A stretch of DNA of 64,000 bases from Punica granatum (lineage: Eukaryota; Streptophyta; Magnoliopsida; Myrtales; Lythraceae). The stretch spans positions 17,436,534 through 17,500,533 of the forward strand of contig NC_045132.1 of NCBI RefSeq assembly GCF_007655135.1, written 5' to 3'. A program made the position numbers and the translations under genes. This document shows, one piece after another, positions 45,731-56,144 of the stretch (the first letter of the stretch is position 1; every line of letters starts with the position of its first letter). The notes below the pieces were generated by a model. That model was not told where the DNA came from. It did no database searches and saw only the letters and a list, made by a program, of their open reading frames with translations.

Positions 45731-46719
45731 TAAAATAAGAAAAAGAGGAATAGAATGAATGCAGTAACAATGTAGTGACAAGATGCCTAAAACACGATGA
45801 GATAATAGAAAAATAAAATTGAACATCAGGCATACATGATAAAATCCTTAAAACCGAGGAAAACATTCACATATAGAGCAGAAGAATCCTTGCTAGATGA
45901 ATAAATCAAATATTACAGCGGTCAGAGATATGTCTTCATCCCAGCCACATTACAAATGCAATCCCGAAAAGTTTCTAAATCAATCTCTCAATTTTCTGAA
46001 TCCTCTCACTCTAAACCGAGATTACAAGAACAAAACCCAGAGAATTCTTCGAGAAATCGCAGCATCACCAGCCCATGATTTCAGTCTCTCTCACTGGCCC
46101 TACAAGGTGTCCAGGGCTCCACCCACCAAGGCACTTTTAACAACCATAAAAGATCCTATATAAAATAAGTAAATAATATTTTTAGAAATATCCGAATATA
46201 TTTCTCTAATATATTTCGTATTTTTTCGATAGTAAAAAAACGAGGCCCTATGACCCGATGCAAAATAAAAATTAAGAAAGCCAAAGACGGGGCATAAAGA
46301 CCCCATTGATAATGCTAAATAATAACGCTCTTAGATTAGTCGGCGGCTAGTAAAAGGAGAATATACTCAAAGATATTTATAAAGAATTTCATGTCAGTCA
46401 ATCTACACATAAATTTCCTTCTCCGTATGTATGAATCACTCCAACACTCTAGTCCCTTCTTATCAAATCCTTGATGGAAACAATATATAGGGAGCAATAT
46501 TTCGTCCACATATATATTGACAAACACAGTGACAACTTAACCTTACCGTTGGTCATTTGGCCAGCCGTGTTGTTAAGCCGTGTGTCCACCGAAACAGTGT
46601 AATAATTAATAGTCCGCCGCCCATTTTCCCAGTTTTCACACGCATCGCTTAACTGTCCTCTCTCTGTCCCTATTCCTTCCCTCGCGTCTCCCACAATCTT
46701 CCTTTTCACCCCATCACTC

Positions 46720-46730
46720 ATATATATAAA
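46720..46730 (+). promoter_or_regulatory. TATA box of DUF761 gene 1
   Basis: 'atatatataaa' lies about 130 bp before the ATG, preceded by C/T-rich sequence and followed by a leader (catctcctcccttctcttct). It is conserved in duplicate 2 at 52868. Confidence 0.5.
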
Positions 46731-46860
46731 CATCTCCTCCCTTCTCTTCTTCATATAAATCTTCCGTTGCAGTTTATCCAATAAAAGAAAGGCTTCCATT
46801 GCAAACAATTTTGCCGACAGCCTAGCTTCCTTCTCTACTCTACGCACTTGACTGACGACA

Positions 46861-47379
46861 ATGCCGAAAAAGAGCTCGAATGCCGGACAGAGGGTGTGGA
46901 GCCTGCTGCGGGTCGTACTGTTCTGGGCCCGGAAGGGCGGGGTCTTCAGGAGGCGGCTCATGGTGGAGCTCCAGCTCGTGCCTAAGTTCCTGAAGAACAT
47001 TGGACACATCAACAGCCGTCGGAGGAATGACCAGATCGGTTACATAAGGAAGTATGAGCTCTCTTTTGATAAGACTCCCGTGTTCCACGTTCCGATGCAC
47101 CGGCCCCACTCTATGCGGTTCCTCGTGCCCCGCATCCCCTGCATTAATCCTCAAATTGAATTTGATTATGATTTTGATGGAGAGGGTGGCGCTGACGTTG
47201 CTTACGGGTGCAAATCATGCGATAGTGTGAGGAAAAGCTTCATAGAAGATGGAGGGTTTGATTATGAGGAGAAGGACGAGGGCGAAGATATCGACCTCAG
47301 AGCCGAGGAGTTCATTGCCAAGTTCTACGAGCAGATGAAGCTTCAAAGGCAGATCTCATACTTGCAATACAATCAATGA
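46861..47379 (+). CDS. DUF761 (cotton-fibre / ACRE146-like) protein, paralogue 1
   Basis: This intronless gene encodes 172 residues and starts MPKKSSN. The N-terminal basic/hydrophobic helix (VWSLLRVVLFWARKGGVFRR) resembles the opening of Avr9/Cf-9 rapidly elicited protein 146 relatives. Next come YELSFDKTP (~65-73) and HRPHSMRFLVPRIPCINPQI. Then there is an acidic stretch (DYDFDGEGG; EEKDEGEDIDL). The C-terminal DUF761 motif is LRAEEFIAKFYEQMKLQRQI, then SYLQYNQ. Molecular function is unknown; the ACRE146 relative was named for induction during a defence response. It is one of three tandem copies and differs from paralogue 2 by ten substitutions by my count. GC content is high compared with the AT-rich flanks, supporting real coding. 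Confidence 0.92.
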   Translation: MPKKSSNAGQRVWSLLRVVLFWARKGGVFRRRLMVELQLVPKFLKNIGHINSRRRNDQIGYIRKYELSFDKTPVFHVPMHRPHSMRFLVPRIPCINPQIEFDYDFDGEGGADVAYGCKSCDSVRKSFIEDGGFDYEEKDEGEDIDLRAEEFIAKFYEQMKLQRQISYLQYNQ

Positions 47380-47875
47380 GCATTGTTACTAATCATCCAA
47401 ATCCCGGAAAATGCATTGGGCAAGCTCATCATACGTACATTCATGTTCGGGTCCTGGCCCGTTGATATTTTTAGCTCTTTTCGGCTATATAGTTTTGTAG
47501 ACATTGTTGCTTTGCGGTACTATATTGTATATACTGAGAGTTCATCATATTGAGTTCGAAGTGCTCTTATATAATTTGACGATGATTTTGGTATGGATGC
47601 AATTCAGTTATCACCCGTTCCCTAATAAACTACAGGAATCACGTTTATAGAGACATCTGTCTTTATGAAGAAAAATTATCTCTATTTTTAAATAAAGACA
47701 TAAATTTCCGTCTAAAAAATCTGTCTCTCTATTTGAAATAGAGATAGGACAATTTTTTTTTTGGGTGAATAGAGACAGAATACTTGATTGAGAAAATCTA
47801 CCAATTATGGGAAAACTTTTATACTCATGGGATCTTTTATATATTAGGTAGTAATATATATTTTTTTAAGTTACA
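47380..47875. other. DUF761 gene 1 3' UTR and AGAGACA-rich stem region
   Basis: The 3' UTR contains 'gttttgtagacattgttgct' and 'gagttcatcatattgagttc', conserved downstream of all three paralogues. At 47640-47790 there is a short self-complementary block built from 'atagagaca' and 'tctctatttttaaataaaga', also present in duplicate 2 (53795-53945), so it predates the duplication. It is possibly a MITE remnant. Confidence 0.4.
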
Positions 47876-48012
47876 AGGGAGACATATGAGCTTAATATAA
47901 TGAAATAGAAATCATAATAGTTAATAAACGGGTACGGATGGTCCCAGTGAATATCAAATCTAAAATCTCTTCATTACTAATTGAGAGCGTGCATAACTAC
48001 ACTACAAGCTAC
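47876..48012 (-). repeat. SINE family B, old copy shared by both duplicates
   Basis: On the minus strand: 'tgtagtgtagttatgcacgc' (box A), 'agatttgatattcactggg' (box B, decayed), 'accatccgtacccgtttatt', and a tail toward the T-rich side. A counterpart lies at 54040-54185 in duplicate 2, so it inserted before the segmental duplication. Confidence 0.5.
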
Positions 48013-48067
48013 AATTTCTTTTAATTAGTAATATATCTTTAAATTTGATATATCTTCATTTGCAGTG

Positions 48068-48219
48068 TTTTTTTTTTGGTTAAAATAAGAGGTTCATGGC
48101 CTGGTATAAGGAAATATAAAGGAAATCTAAATAAAGGGACACAGGTAGTTCCACTGATGAAAATCGAACTCGAAATCTCTAGGTTACCAGGTGAACGTAT
48201 TAGCCACTGCACTACACCC
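48068..48219 (-). repeat. SINE family B, young insertion in duplicate 1 only
   Basis: On the minus strand it begins GGGTGTAGTGCAGTGGCTAA (box A region), has GAGTTCGATTTTC (box B) about 35 bp later, and ends in a ten-base A-run. Duplicate 2 lacks it (catttgcatggttttagggt at 54232), giving the empty site. Flanking agtgtttt (48064) and agtatttt (48220) are a probable 8-base target duplication with one mismatch. It is 152 bp, tRNA-derived and moved by LINE enzymes. Confidence 0.72.
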
Positions 48220-48637
48220 AGTATTTTAGGGGATTGCACACCGCCCCCTTGGCGTATTCATGGTATTTCAATGTAATGATACAAGCAAACTCAAAACTAA
48301 GATATTTCAATATAGATTTTTGCCAATAGAATTTTCATGCTATTTTATTTTACTTTTCTTACTCTTCTATTGCCATTTAGGTCCCTTACAACCTAAGAAG
48401 TGCAGTATGTCGCGGAACTTCTGGATGGTATCCAAGTCATTTCATGGACATTATATTAAGGAGATGTTCTATGTTCTTTCCCCGCGCTGACCCTGAAGTA
48501 AATTCATATTCGACTCGGCATATAATATTTTGATGTCAGAGACCTATAGAAATTCTGCTGAAGATACTCCGATTCCGACTCCTTAAAAAATAAATTATGA
48601 AATAAAATAAATATAAGACGAAGCCGTTGCTTACTTA
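48220..48637. other. Shared downstream flank of duplicate 1
   Basis: Non-coding DNA homologous to 54240-54410 plus 55085-55320 in duplicate 2. At 48385-48392 it holds the single cttacaac that is duplicated around the hAT-like MITE in copy 2. Confidence 0.6.
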
Positions 48638-48646
48638 TATATATTA

Positions 48647-50456
48647 GGGAAAATAGCCCCATATAACACAGTTTTTACCTTATTTTCACTTTCTAGCACA
48701 TTTTTAAAAGTTGTCACGATCTAGCACGAATCACCATTTTATTCCCGGATCTAGCACACCGTTAAACTCTGTCTAAAAACCATTAAACACCGTTAGACGA
48801 AGTGTAACGGTGTGCTAGATCAGGGAGTAAAATGGTGATTCGTGCTAGATCGTGACAACTTTTAAAAACGCGCTAGGAAGTGAAAATAAGGTAAAACTGT
48901 GCTATATGAGACTATTTTTCCCTTTTTTTATTTGAAGATTCACCGCCTAGAAAAATCTAAAAATTAGTGTGGAGCTTTATAATAATATCAGGAATATGGG
49001 TTAAAAGTTTAAGCTATTTTTTAGATCGGATGGTTCACAAAAAACTATCAAAATCAGAATACAAAAAAAAAGGGTAAATATTTTTTATCTGAAGATTCAC
49101 CGCTCAGAAAAATCTGAAAATCTGTGTGGACCTTTATAATAATATCAGAAACATGGCAGAAAAAGTTTCATCTCGTTTTGAGATTGGGTGATTCACAAAA
49201 AAATCAAAATCGGAATACCGAAAAGATAGGTAAATATATTTTATCTGAAAATTCACAGCCCATAAAAATATGAAAATCTTTGAGGAGCTTTATAATAAAG
49301 TTAGGAACATGGGAAAAAAGTTTCATCTCGTTTTGAGATCGGGCGGTTCACAAAAACTATCAAAATCAAAGTACCGAAAAGAATGGTAATTATTTTTTAT
49401 CTGAAGATTCACCGTTCAAAAAACTTTGAAATTTTGTACAGGACTTTATAATAATATAAGAAATGTGGGGTAAAAGTTTCACTTCGTTTTGAGATCGGAC
49501 GATTCACAAAAGTTATCTAAATCACAACACCGAAAAAAAGGGTAAATATTTTTTATTTGAAGATTCACCACCCAGAAAAATATGAAAATTTGTGTGGAGC
49601 TTTATATTAATATCAGGAACATGGGGTAAGAGTTTCATCTCGTTTTGAGGTCGGGCGATTCACAAAAACTATCAAAATCGGAACATCGAAAAGATAGGTA
49701 AATATATTTTATCTGAAAATTAACTGCCCAGAAAAATCTGAAAATCTGTGAGGAGCTTTATAATAATATTAGGAACACGGGGAAAATTTTCATTTAGTTT
49801 GGAGATCGGACGGTTTACAAAAACTATCAAAATTAGAGCACCGAAAAGAAGAGTAATTATTTTTTATTTGAAAATTCACCTCTTAGAAAAATTTGAAATT
49901 TTGTGTGGAGCTTTATAATAATATTAGGAATATAGGGTAAAAGTTTCATCTTGTTTTGAGATCGGACGATTCACAAAAGCTATCTAAATCACAACACAAA
50001 AAAAAGAGGTAAATATTTTTTATATGAATATTCACCATCCAGAAAAATCTAAACATTTGTGTAGAGCTTTATAATAACATCAGGAACATAGGGTAAAAGT
50101 TTCACCTTGTTTTGAGATCGTACGGTTCACAAAAACTATCAAAATCATAACACCAAAAAAAGTGGTAAATATTTTTTTAAGAGGAAATAGCTCCATGTAG
50201 CACAGTTTTTACCTTATTTTCACTTCCTAGCACGTTTTTAAAAGTTGTCACGATCTAGCACGAATCACTATTGTATTCTCGGATTTAGCACACTGTTAAA
50301 CTCCGTCTAACGGTGTTTAATGGTTTTTAGACGGAGTTTAACAATGTGTTAGATCCGGGAATAAAATGGTGATTCGTGCTAGATCGTGATAACTTTTAAA
50401 AACATACTAAGAAGTGAAAATAAGGTAAAAAATTGTGCTATATGGGTTATTTTCCC
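48647..50456. mobile_element. Composite Mutator-type element: two palindromes around a satellite
   Basis: An 1810-bp element is bounded by an exact 9-bp direct repeat, tatatatta (48638-48646 and 50457-50465), the target-site length of Mutator-like elements. The tips are inverted repeats: GGGAAAATAGCCCCATATA on the left; GGGAAAATAACCCATATA as the right complement. Each end (48647-48922 and 50181-50456, 276 bp each) is itself a near-complete palindrome with arms containing 'cgatctagcacgaatcac' and 'gtgattcgtgctagatcg'. Between them lie eight 156-bp tandem units. There is no transposase or other coding capacity, so it is non-autonomous. It is absent from duplicate 2, where the corresponding site (near 55320) has a small deletion instead. 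I do not recognise a described family with this exact build. Confidence 0.8.
48931..50178. repeat. Eight 156-bp tandem units with a three-unit higher order
   Basis: Units start at 48931, 49088, 49244, 49400, 49556, 49712, 49867 and 50023. The core is 'ctgaagattcaccgctcaga', 'gtgtggagctttataataat', 'gtttcatctcgttttgagat' and 'cggttcacaaaaactatcaa'. Units 2 and 5 share 'aaaagataggtaaatata', units 3 and 6 share 'gaggagctttataata' and 'ggtaattatt'-type ends, and units 4 and 7 share 'tatctaaatcacaacac'. So (2,3,4) and (5,6,7) are two copies of a ~467-bp higher-order repeat. There is no open frame. Confidence 0.85.
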
Positions 50457-50465
50457 TATATATTA

Positions 50466-51298
50466 TTAAGAAAATTTTCAGTACACGGTTTATACGACAG
50501 TCTCCGTCAACTTATTACATGTAATACATTTGCAGGTCCCTTTCATGGAACTAACTACTACTGTCTCCTTCCGTCTCTCCCTCGATGAAAGATCGTCACC
50601 ATTAATTAGGATATAGAATATTGTGCTTTCACATGAAAATTTTGGCCTGACATGCTGGCATATGTTGTTTATTCCTTCATATATAATAATTTATATATGT
50701 ATAAGTTCCTTCTTGTTACGTATATAAATAATTCCAAAAAGGTAATCGGAACATCAGTCGGATCTTCGATCTTTTTGGTGGTTAATGTCAACATACTCTT
50801 GGTTTGGTTTGTGATAACTTAGATTAGGACCCAATTCATGAAAGATATATATAGGAAATGTCAGCTTAATATTGATCTGGTGCGATGAAAAATTTTTTTA
50901 TGCGAAAATCATATTGTTTTGCGTAAATTAAAATGTTGAAGAAATTTGTGTGCCGATAGCTGATAGGGTGCAAGGTGTACGTACCAGGTGCAGCTTGATC
51001 AAGAACAGTAACAACCAAAACGTACGTAGCAGGCGGGACGCATTATACATGCATGTAGTTGTCAAAAAAAGTTGTCATCCAACCAAAAGATTGACGATTA
51101 GGACATTATTGTTAATTAATGATTGAACTCTTCATTCAAATATTTCACCAATGAGACAAATATAGGATGTTTCCGTCTGCCAGCAAATGAGAACCTCTTT
51201 GGTCATTCATAGTCATACGATGATCCATACTCCTTCAATTATTAGTGATTGAGTTACCCCTATAAAGAATAAATATGAGAATATCTCGATAATATTTT
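50466..51298. other. Shared downstream flank of duplicate 1
   Basis: Non-coding, homologous to 55325-56130 in duplicate 2 (gtacacggtttatacgacag onward). Frames here are not conserved between copies, arguing against coding. Confidence 0.6.
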
Positions 51299-51705
51299 AG
51301 GATTATTACGTCATATATCATATGATTTTACCATTTTGTAAAATCTATTACATGATTTAAAAATTTTCCAAAAGGTCTATGATTTATATCTTGTTCCAAA
51401 TCTGTTTTGTCATCAATTTATTCATTAATGAAACGTAAGTAGGCTACAAACCTATTCCATGATTTTAGTTTTTTTTCTCAAATATATCCTATAATTTTAA
51501 TTTTTTTCTCAAACCTATCCCCGATAAAAGGCCACAGTAGCAAGAATGGACCCACTTATGTTTCACGTCAGCAACACCATTAAATGTTGACTGAAAAATT
51601 AACGCTACGATAGATTTGGAACCAAATATAAACCATGAGACTTTTGAAAAATTTCTAGACAATGTGATAGATTTGAGAAACGTGTGATACTAGTGTAATA
51701 ACCCC
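51299..51705. mobile_element. 407-bp MITE, 9-bp target duplication, duplicate 1 only
   Basis: It begins aggattattacgtcatatat and ends gtgataactagtgtaataacccc-like sequence whose complement (ggggttattacactagtatc) matches the start. It is flanked by taatatttt on both sides (51290-51298, 51706-51714). Duplicate 2 has a single taatatttt at 56549-56557. Non-coding; the 9-bp duplication points to a Mutator-type MITE. Confidence 0.72.
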
Positions 51706-52000
51706 TAATATTTTTCATAAACTGATAAGTTTAATTTTGGCAGTATAAAATAAATATGTATCAACTCGTAACATGAATAATTTGAAAATTCTTACATTAT
51801 GTTTACATTTTAATGTGAATTTAGGATCTAATGAGCCAAAGAAAGTATATTAGTTGACATCATGCTCATCTTGTGGGAAGCCATGGCTTCCGCTAGATCA
51901 GTCCTTGGCTTCTTATGGTTTTGAATTTATGATTTTATTATGCTTAGGTACTTCGAGTGGGTTTGTACTGCGGACTGAGATTAAGAGAGATCTCTTCAAT

Positions 52001-52315
52001 TTATGTTTATTATCTAGTGAATCCTTCTTAATTTGTTTAGTGAGAGTTTTACCTGGTAATTGATTTTATTTTTTATTCAAATCTAGTGTTTTGGGCATCT
52101 TAGAACATCACATTGGACAAAAATTCCAAATGGGAAACAAGAAAAAAGAGAAAAAGTTCTCTGTTACTGCTGGAAGACAAGATATTGGAGGATCTCCAAC
52201 AGCTATTAATTAAAACCCTTATAATCGCAATAAATAAATAGAAAATGTTTTTTACCCAAAAAAAGGAGATTGCTTTTCTCTTTTTTGGGGGGACAGCTTG
52301 ACTTTGTGACTTGTG
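52001..52315. other. Spacer between the two segmental duplicates
   Basis: AT-rich, not obviously present elsewhere in the window; no gene. Confidence 0.4.
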
Positions 52316-52867
52316 AGGCACTTTTAACAACCATAAAAGATCCCATGTAAAATAACTAAACAATATTTTCAAAAATATCCTAATATATTTCTCTAAAATA
52401 TTTCATATTTTTTCGATAGTAAGAGAACAGGCCGATACAAAATAAAAATTAAGAAAGACAAGGATGGGGCACGAAAACCCCATTAATATTGCTAAATAAT
52501 GACGCTCCTAGACTAGTCGACGGTTGATAAAAGAAGTGTGTATCCAAAAATATTTGCAAGGAATTCCATACCAATCAATGTGCACATGAATTTCCTTCTT
52601 CATATATATGAATCACTCAAATACTCCAGTCCTTTCTTATCAATATATGGGAAACAATATTTTGTCCACGGATACATAGACAAGTACAGTGATCGTTAAT
52701 CATTTGGCCAGCCGCGTTGTTAAACCGTGTGTCCACCGAAACAGTGTAATAATTAATAGTCCGCCGCCCATTTTCCCAGTTTTCACACGCATCGCTTAAC
52801 TGTCCTCTCTCTGTCCCTATTCCTTCCCTCGCGTCTCCCACAATCTTCCTTTTCACCCCATCACTCA

Positions 52868-52877
52868 TATATATATA
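52868..52877 (+). promoter_or_regulatory. TATA box of DUF761 gene 2
   Basis: 'atatatatat' with the same surroundings as 46720 in duplicate 1, about 135 bp before the ATG. Confidence 0.45.
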
Positions 52878-53009
52878 GACATCTCCTCCCTTCTCTTCTT
52901 CATATAAATCTTCCATTGCAGTTTATCCAATAAAAGAAAGACTTCCATTGCAAACAATTTTGCCGACAGCCTAGCTTCCTTCTCTACTCTACGCACTTGA
53001 CTGACGACA

Positions 53010-53528
53010 ATGCCGAGAAAGAGCTCGAATGCCGGACGGAAGGTGTGGAGCCTGCTGCGGGTCATACTGTTCTGGGCCCGGAAGGGCGGGGTCTTCAGGA
53101 GGCGGCTCATGGTGGAGCTCCAGCTCGTGCCTAAGTTCCTGAAGAACATCGGACACATCAACAGCCGTCGGAGGAATGACCAGATCGGTTACATAAGGGA
53201 GTATGAGCTCTCTTTTGATAAGACTCCCGTGGTCCACGTTCAGATGCACCGGCCCCACTCTATGCGGTTCCTCGTGCCCCGCATCCCCTGCATTAATCCT
53301 CAAATTGAATTCGATTATGATTTTGATGAAGAGGGCGGCGCTGATGTTGCTTATGGGTGTGAATCATGCGATAGTGTGAGGAAAAGCTTCATTGAAGATG
53401 GAGGGTTTGATTATGAGGAGAACGATGAAGGCGAAGATATTGACCTCAGAGCCGAGGAGTTCATTGCCAAGTTCTACGAGCAGATGAAGCTTCAAAGGCA
53501 GATCTCATACTTGCAATACAATCAATGA
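53010..53528 (+). CDS. DUF761 (cotton-fibre / ACRE146-like) protein, paralogue 2
   Basis: This intronless gene encodes 172 residues, starts MPRKSSN, and is nearly identical to paralogue 1. The ten differences I count are K3R, Q10R, R11K, V19I, K64E, F75V, P78Q, G107E, K117E and K138N. Several shift charge in the variable middle, while the DUF761 C-terminus (EEFIAKFYEQMKLQRQISYL, then QYNQ) is unchanged. An intact frame after this much flank divergence suggests both copies are kept by selection or the duplication is recent. Flanking homology continues at the DNA level for several kb, so it arose by segmental duplication and not by retroposition. Confidence 0.92.
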   Translation: MPRKSSNAGRKVWSLLRVILFWARKGGVFRRRLMVELQLVPKFLKNIGHINSRRRNDQIGYIREYELSFDKTPVVHVQMHRPHSMRFLVPRIPCINPQIEFDYDFDEEGGADVAYGCESCDSVRKSFIEDGGFDYEENDEGEDIDLRAEEFIAKFYEQMKLQRQISYLQYNQ

Positions 53529-54410
53529 GAATTGTCACTGATCATCCAAATCCCGGAAAATGCATTGTGCTAGCTCATCATACGTACATTCATGTTCGGG
53601 TCCTGGCCTGTCGATACTTTTAACTCTTTCGGTGATATAGTTTTGTAGACATTGTTTCTTTGCGGTACTATATTGTATATACTGAGAATTCATCATATTG
53701 AGTTCAAAGTGTTCTTATATAATTTGACGATGATTTTGATATGGATGCAATTCAGTTATCACCTGCTCCTTAAGAAACTACATGAATCACGTTTATAGAG
53801 ACATCTGTCTTTTATAAATAAAATTTTATCTCTATTTTTAAATAAAGACATAAATATCCGTCTAAAAAATTTGTCCCTCTATTTGAAATAGAGACGAGAA
53901 ATATTTTTTTCTTTTTGGGTGAATAAAGACAGAAATACTTGATTGACAAGATCTACCAATTATGGAAAAACTTTTATACTCATGGGATCTTTTATATATT
54001 AGGCAGTAATATATATATATATATATATATATTATTTTTTTTCAGTTCCAATAGGGCACGTGGATCTAATTTAATAAAATAAAAATCTTAATAGTTAATA
54101 AACGGATACGGATAATCCCAATGAATACCAAATTTGAAACGTCTTAGTTACAAAGCGAAAGCGGACGTAACTGTACTACCAACTACAATTTCTTTTAATT
54201 AGTAATATATCTTTAAATTTGATATATCTTCATTTGCATGGTTTTAGGGTATTGCACACCGCCCCCTTGGCATATTCCTGGTACTTTAGTGTAATATTAC
54301 AAGCTGACTCGAAATTAAGAAATTTCAATATAGATTTTCAGCAATAAAATTTTCACATCCTTTTATTTTACTTTTCTTACTCTTCTATCACCATTTAGGT
54401 CCCTTACAAC
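53529..54410. other. DUF761 gene 2 3' UTR and shared flank
   Basis: 3' UTR and downstream DNA homologous to 47380-48392, including the old SINE B at about 54040-54185 and an expanded (AT)n at 54012-54033. The single 'catttgcatggttttagggt' at 54232 is the empty site of the young SINE in duplicate 1. Confidence 0.6.
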
Positions 54411-54646
54411 TAAAGGTGTGCACGGATATCGGATGTACCCAGAACCGGTTCGAACCTACCCGTTATGACAGGGTCTGGATAGCTCGTATTGAAAATAGAG
54501 TAGGGTCCATGTATTAAAATTAGGAGCATGTTGCATATATGGTATCTAGAACTGGAACCAAAACCGGTACTCGAACTCGATAATAATTTCTCATAGTTAT
54601 ATTCTGATATATTTCTCCATTTTCCTTTACCCTCTTCCCCTCTGCG

Positions 54647-54677
<31 letters not shown>

Positions 54678-55084
54678 GGAAGCTTCGCATTGCTTATCGT
54701 CGACAACTTTGATTTGACGATAATAGGTGCGTCCTCGGTGAGGCCCGATCATATTACGGATGTTTAGTTTTGTGGATGGATTGATAAGACATATTACTCT
54801 TTGTTGTAAATATATTGTTGATTAATTTAAATCTATGTGGACATTCTGTTTTACATAATTACTGATTATGGATGAGACATTTTTTGTTTTATTTAAAGAG
54901 ATAAAAAAATTTACAGGTTCTAACAGGATATTCGAAACCTATGGTATAATACATGTTCCGGATAGATTCTTGTTCCAAGACTCAACATGGTAGGGTCTGG
55001 TTCCAAAATCTTTGAACATGTTTCTTACATGGTAGAGTTTGAGTATCGTAAAAAACATAGGATACCCGGACCCGAACACCCCTT
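54411..55084. mobile_element. hAT-like MITE with 8-bp target duplication
   Basis: A 674-bp element is flanked by cttacaac at 54403-54410 and 55085-55092. Duplicate 1 has a single cttacaac at 48385-48392, the empty site. The termini are taaaggtgtgcacgg on the left and, in complement, aaggggtgttcggg on the right, the RGGGTGT-type tips common in plant hAT elements. It is non-coding, has subterminal 'gaaccggttcgaac'-like palindromic motifs and contains a (CT)n tract. Confidence 0.85.
54647..54674. repeat. (TC)n microsatellite inside the hAT-like MITE
   Basis: Fourteen TC dinucleotides. Confidence 0.9.
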
Positions 55085-56144
55085 CTTACAACCTAAGAAA
55101 TGCAGTACGTAGCGGAACTTCTGAGTGGTATCCAAGTCATTTCATGCACATTATATTAAGGAGATGTTCTATGCTCTTTGCCCGCGCTGACCCTGAAGTA
55201 ATTTCATATTCGACTCGACATATAATATTTTCATGTCAGAGACCTATCAAAATTCTGCTGAAGATACTCCGATTCCAACTCCTTAAAAATAAATTAAGAA
55301 ATAATATAAATATAAGCCGCTGCCTATCAGTACACGGTTTATACGACAGTCTCCGTCAACTTATTAGATGTGATACTGATACATTTGCAGGTCCCTATCA
55401 TGGAACTAACTACTACTGTCTATTTCTGTCTATCCCTCGATGAAAGATCGTCACCATTAATTAGGATATAGTATATTGTGCTTTCACATGAAAATTTTGG
55501 CCTGACATGCAGGCATTCATTGTTTTATTCCTTTATATATAATAATTTATATATGGATAAGTTCCTTCTTGTTACGTGCATAAATAATTCCAAAAAGGTA
55601 ACCGGAACATCAGTTAGATATTCCATCTTCTTGGAAGTTAATGTGGACGTACTCTTGGTTTTGTTTGTGATAACTTGGATTAGGACCCAATTCATGAAAG
55701 CCATATATAGGAAATGTCAGCTTAATATTGATCCGGCTCCATGATTTTTTTTATGTGAAAGTCGTATCGTTTTGCTTTATGGGATTCGAAAGGTAATGAC
55801 GTGAAGAAATTTTTATGCTTATAGAAGATTGCGTGAATTAAAATGCTGAAGAAATTCGTGTGCCGATAGCCGATAAGGTGCAAGGTGTGTGTACGAGGTG
55901 CAGCTTGATCAAGAACATTAACAACCAAAACGTACGGCGCAGGCGGGACGCATTATATATGGTTGTCATCCAATCAAGACATTGACGATTAGGACATTAT
56001 TGTTAATTACTGATTGAACTCTTCTTCCAAATATTTTACCAATGAGACAAATATAGGATATTTCCGTCTGCCAGTAAATGAGAACCTTTTTGGTCATTCA
56101 TAGTCATACGATGATCCGTACTTCTTCAATTATTAGTTTTTCAG

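Larger units (their letters stand above)
46129..52000 (+). repeat. Segmental duplicate 1 carrying DUF761 gene 1
   Basis: This is the direct counterpart of 52316-56716. Homology starts sharply at 'aaggcacttttaacaaccat' (46129; 52316) and continues through promoter, gene, 3' UTR and several kb downstream to the 'agatctcttc' near 52000. Lineage-specific insertions here are the SINE at 48068, the composite element at 48647 and the MITE at 51299. The unit length before insertions is about 3.5-4 kb. Confidence 0.85.

Noticed and set aside
46449..47012. Minus-strand open frame across the DUF761 gene 1 promoter and start (repeated at 52865-53161)
   Set aside because: It overlaps a real gene and its promoter and is preserved only because the duplicates are nearly identical.
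51854..52063. Frame MTSCSSCGKPWLPLDQ... and its inverted counterpart at 56782-56964
   Set aside because: Similarity is explained by the segmental and inverted duplication. No protein family is recognised and the frames end differently.
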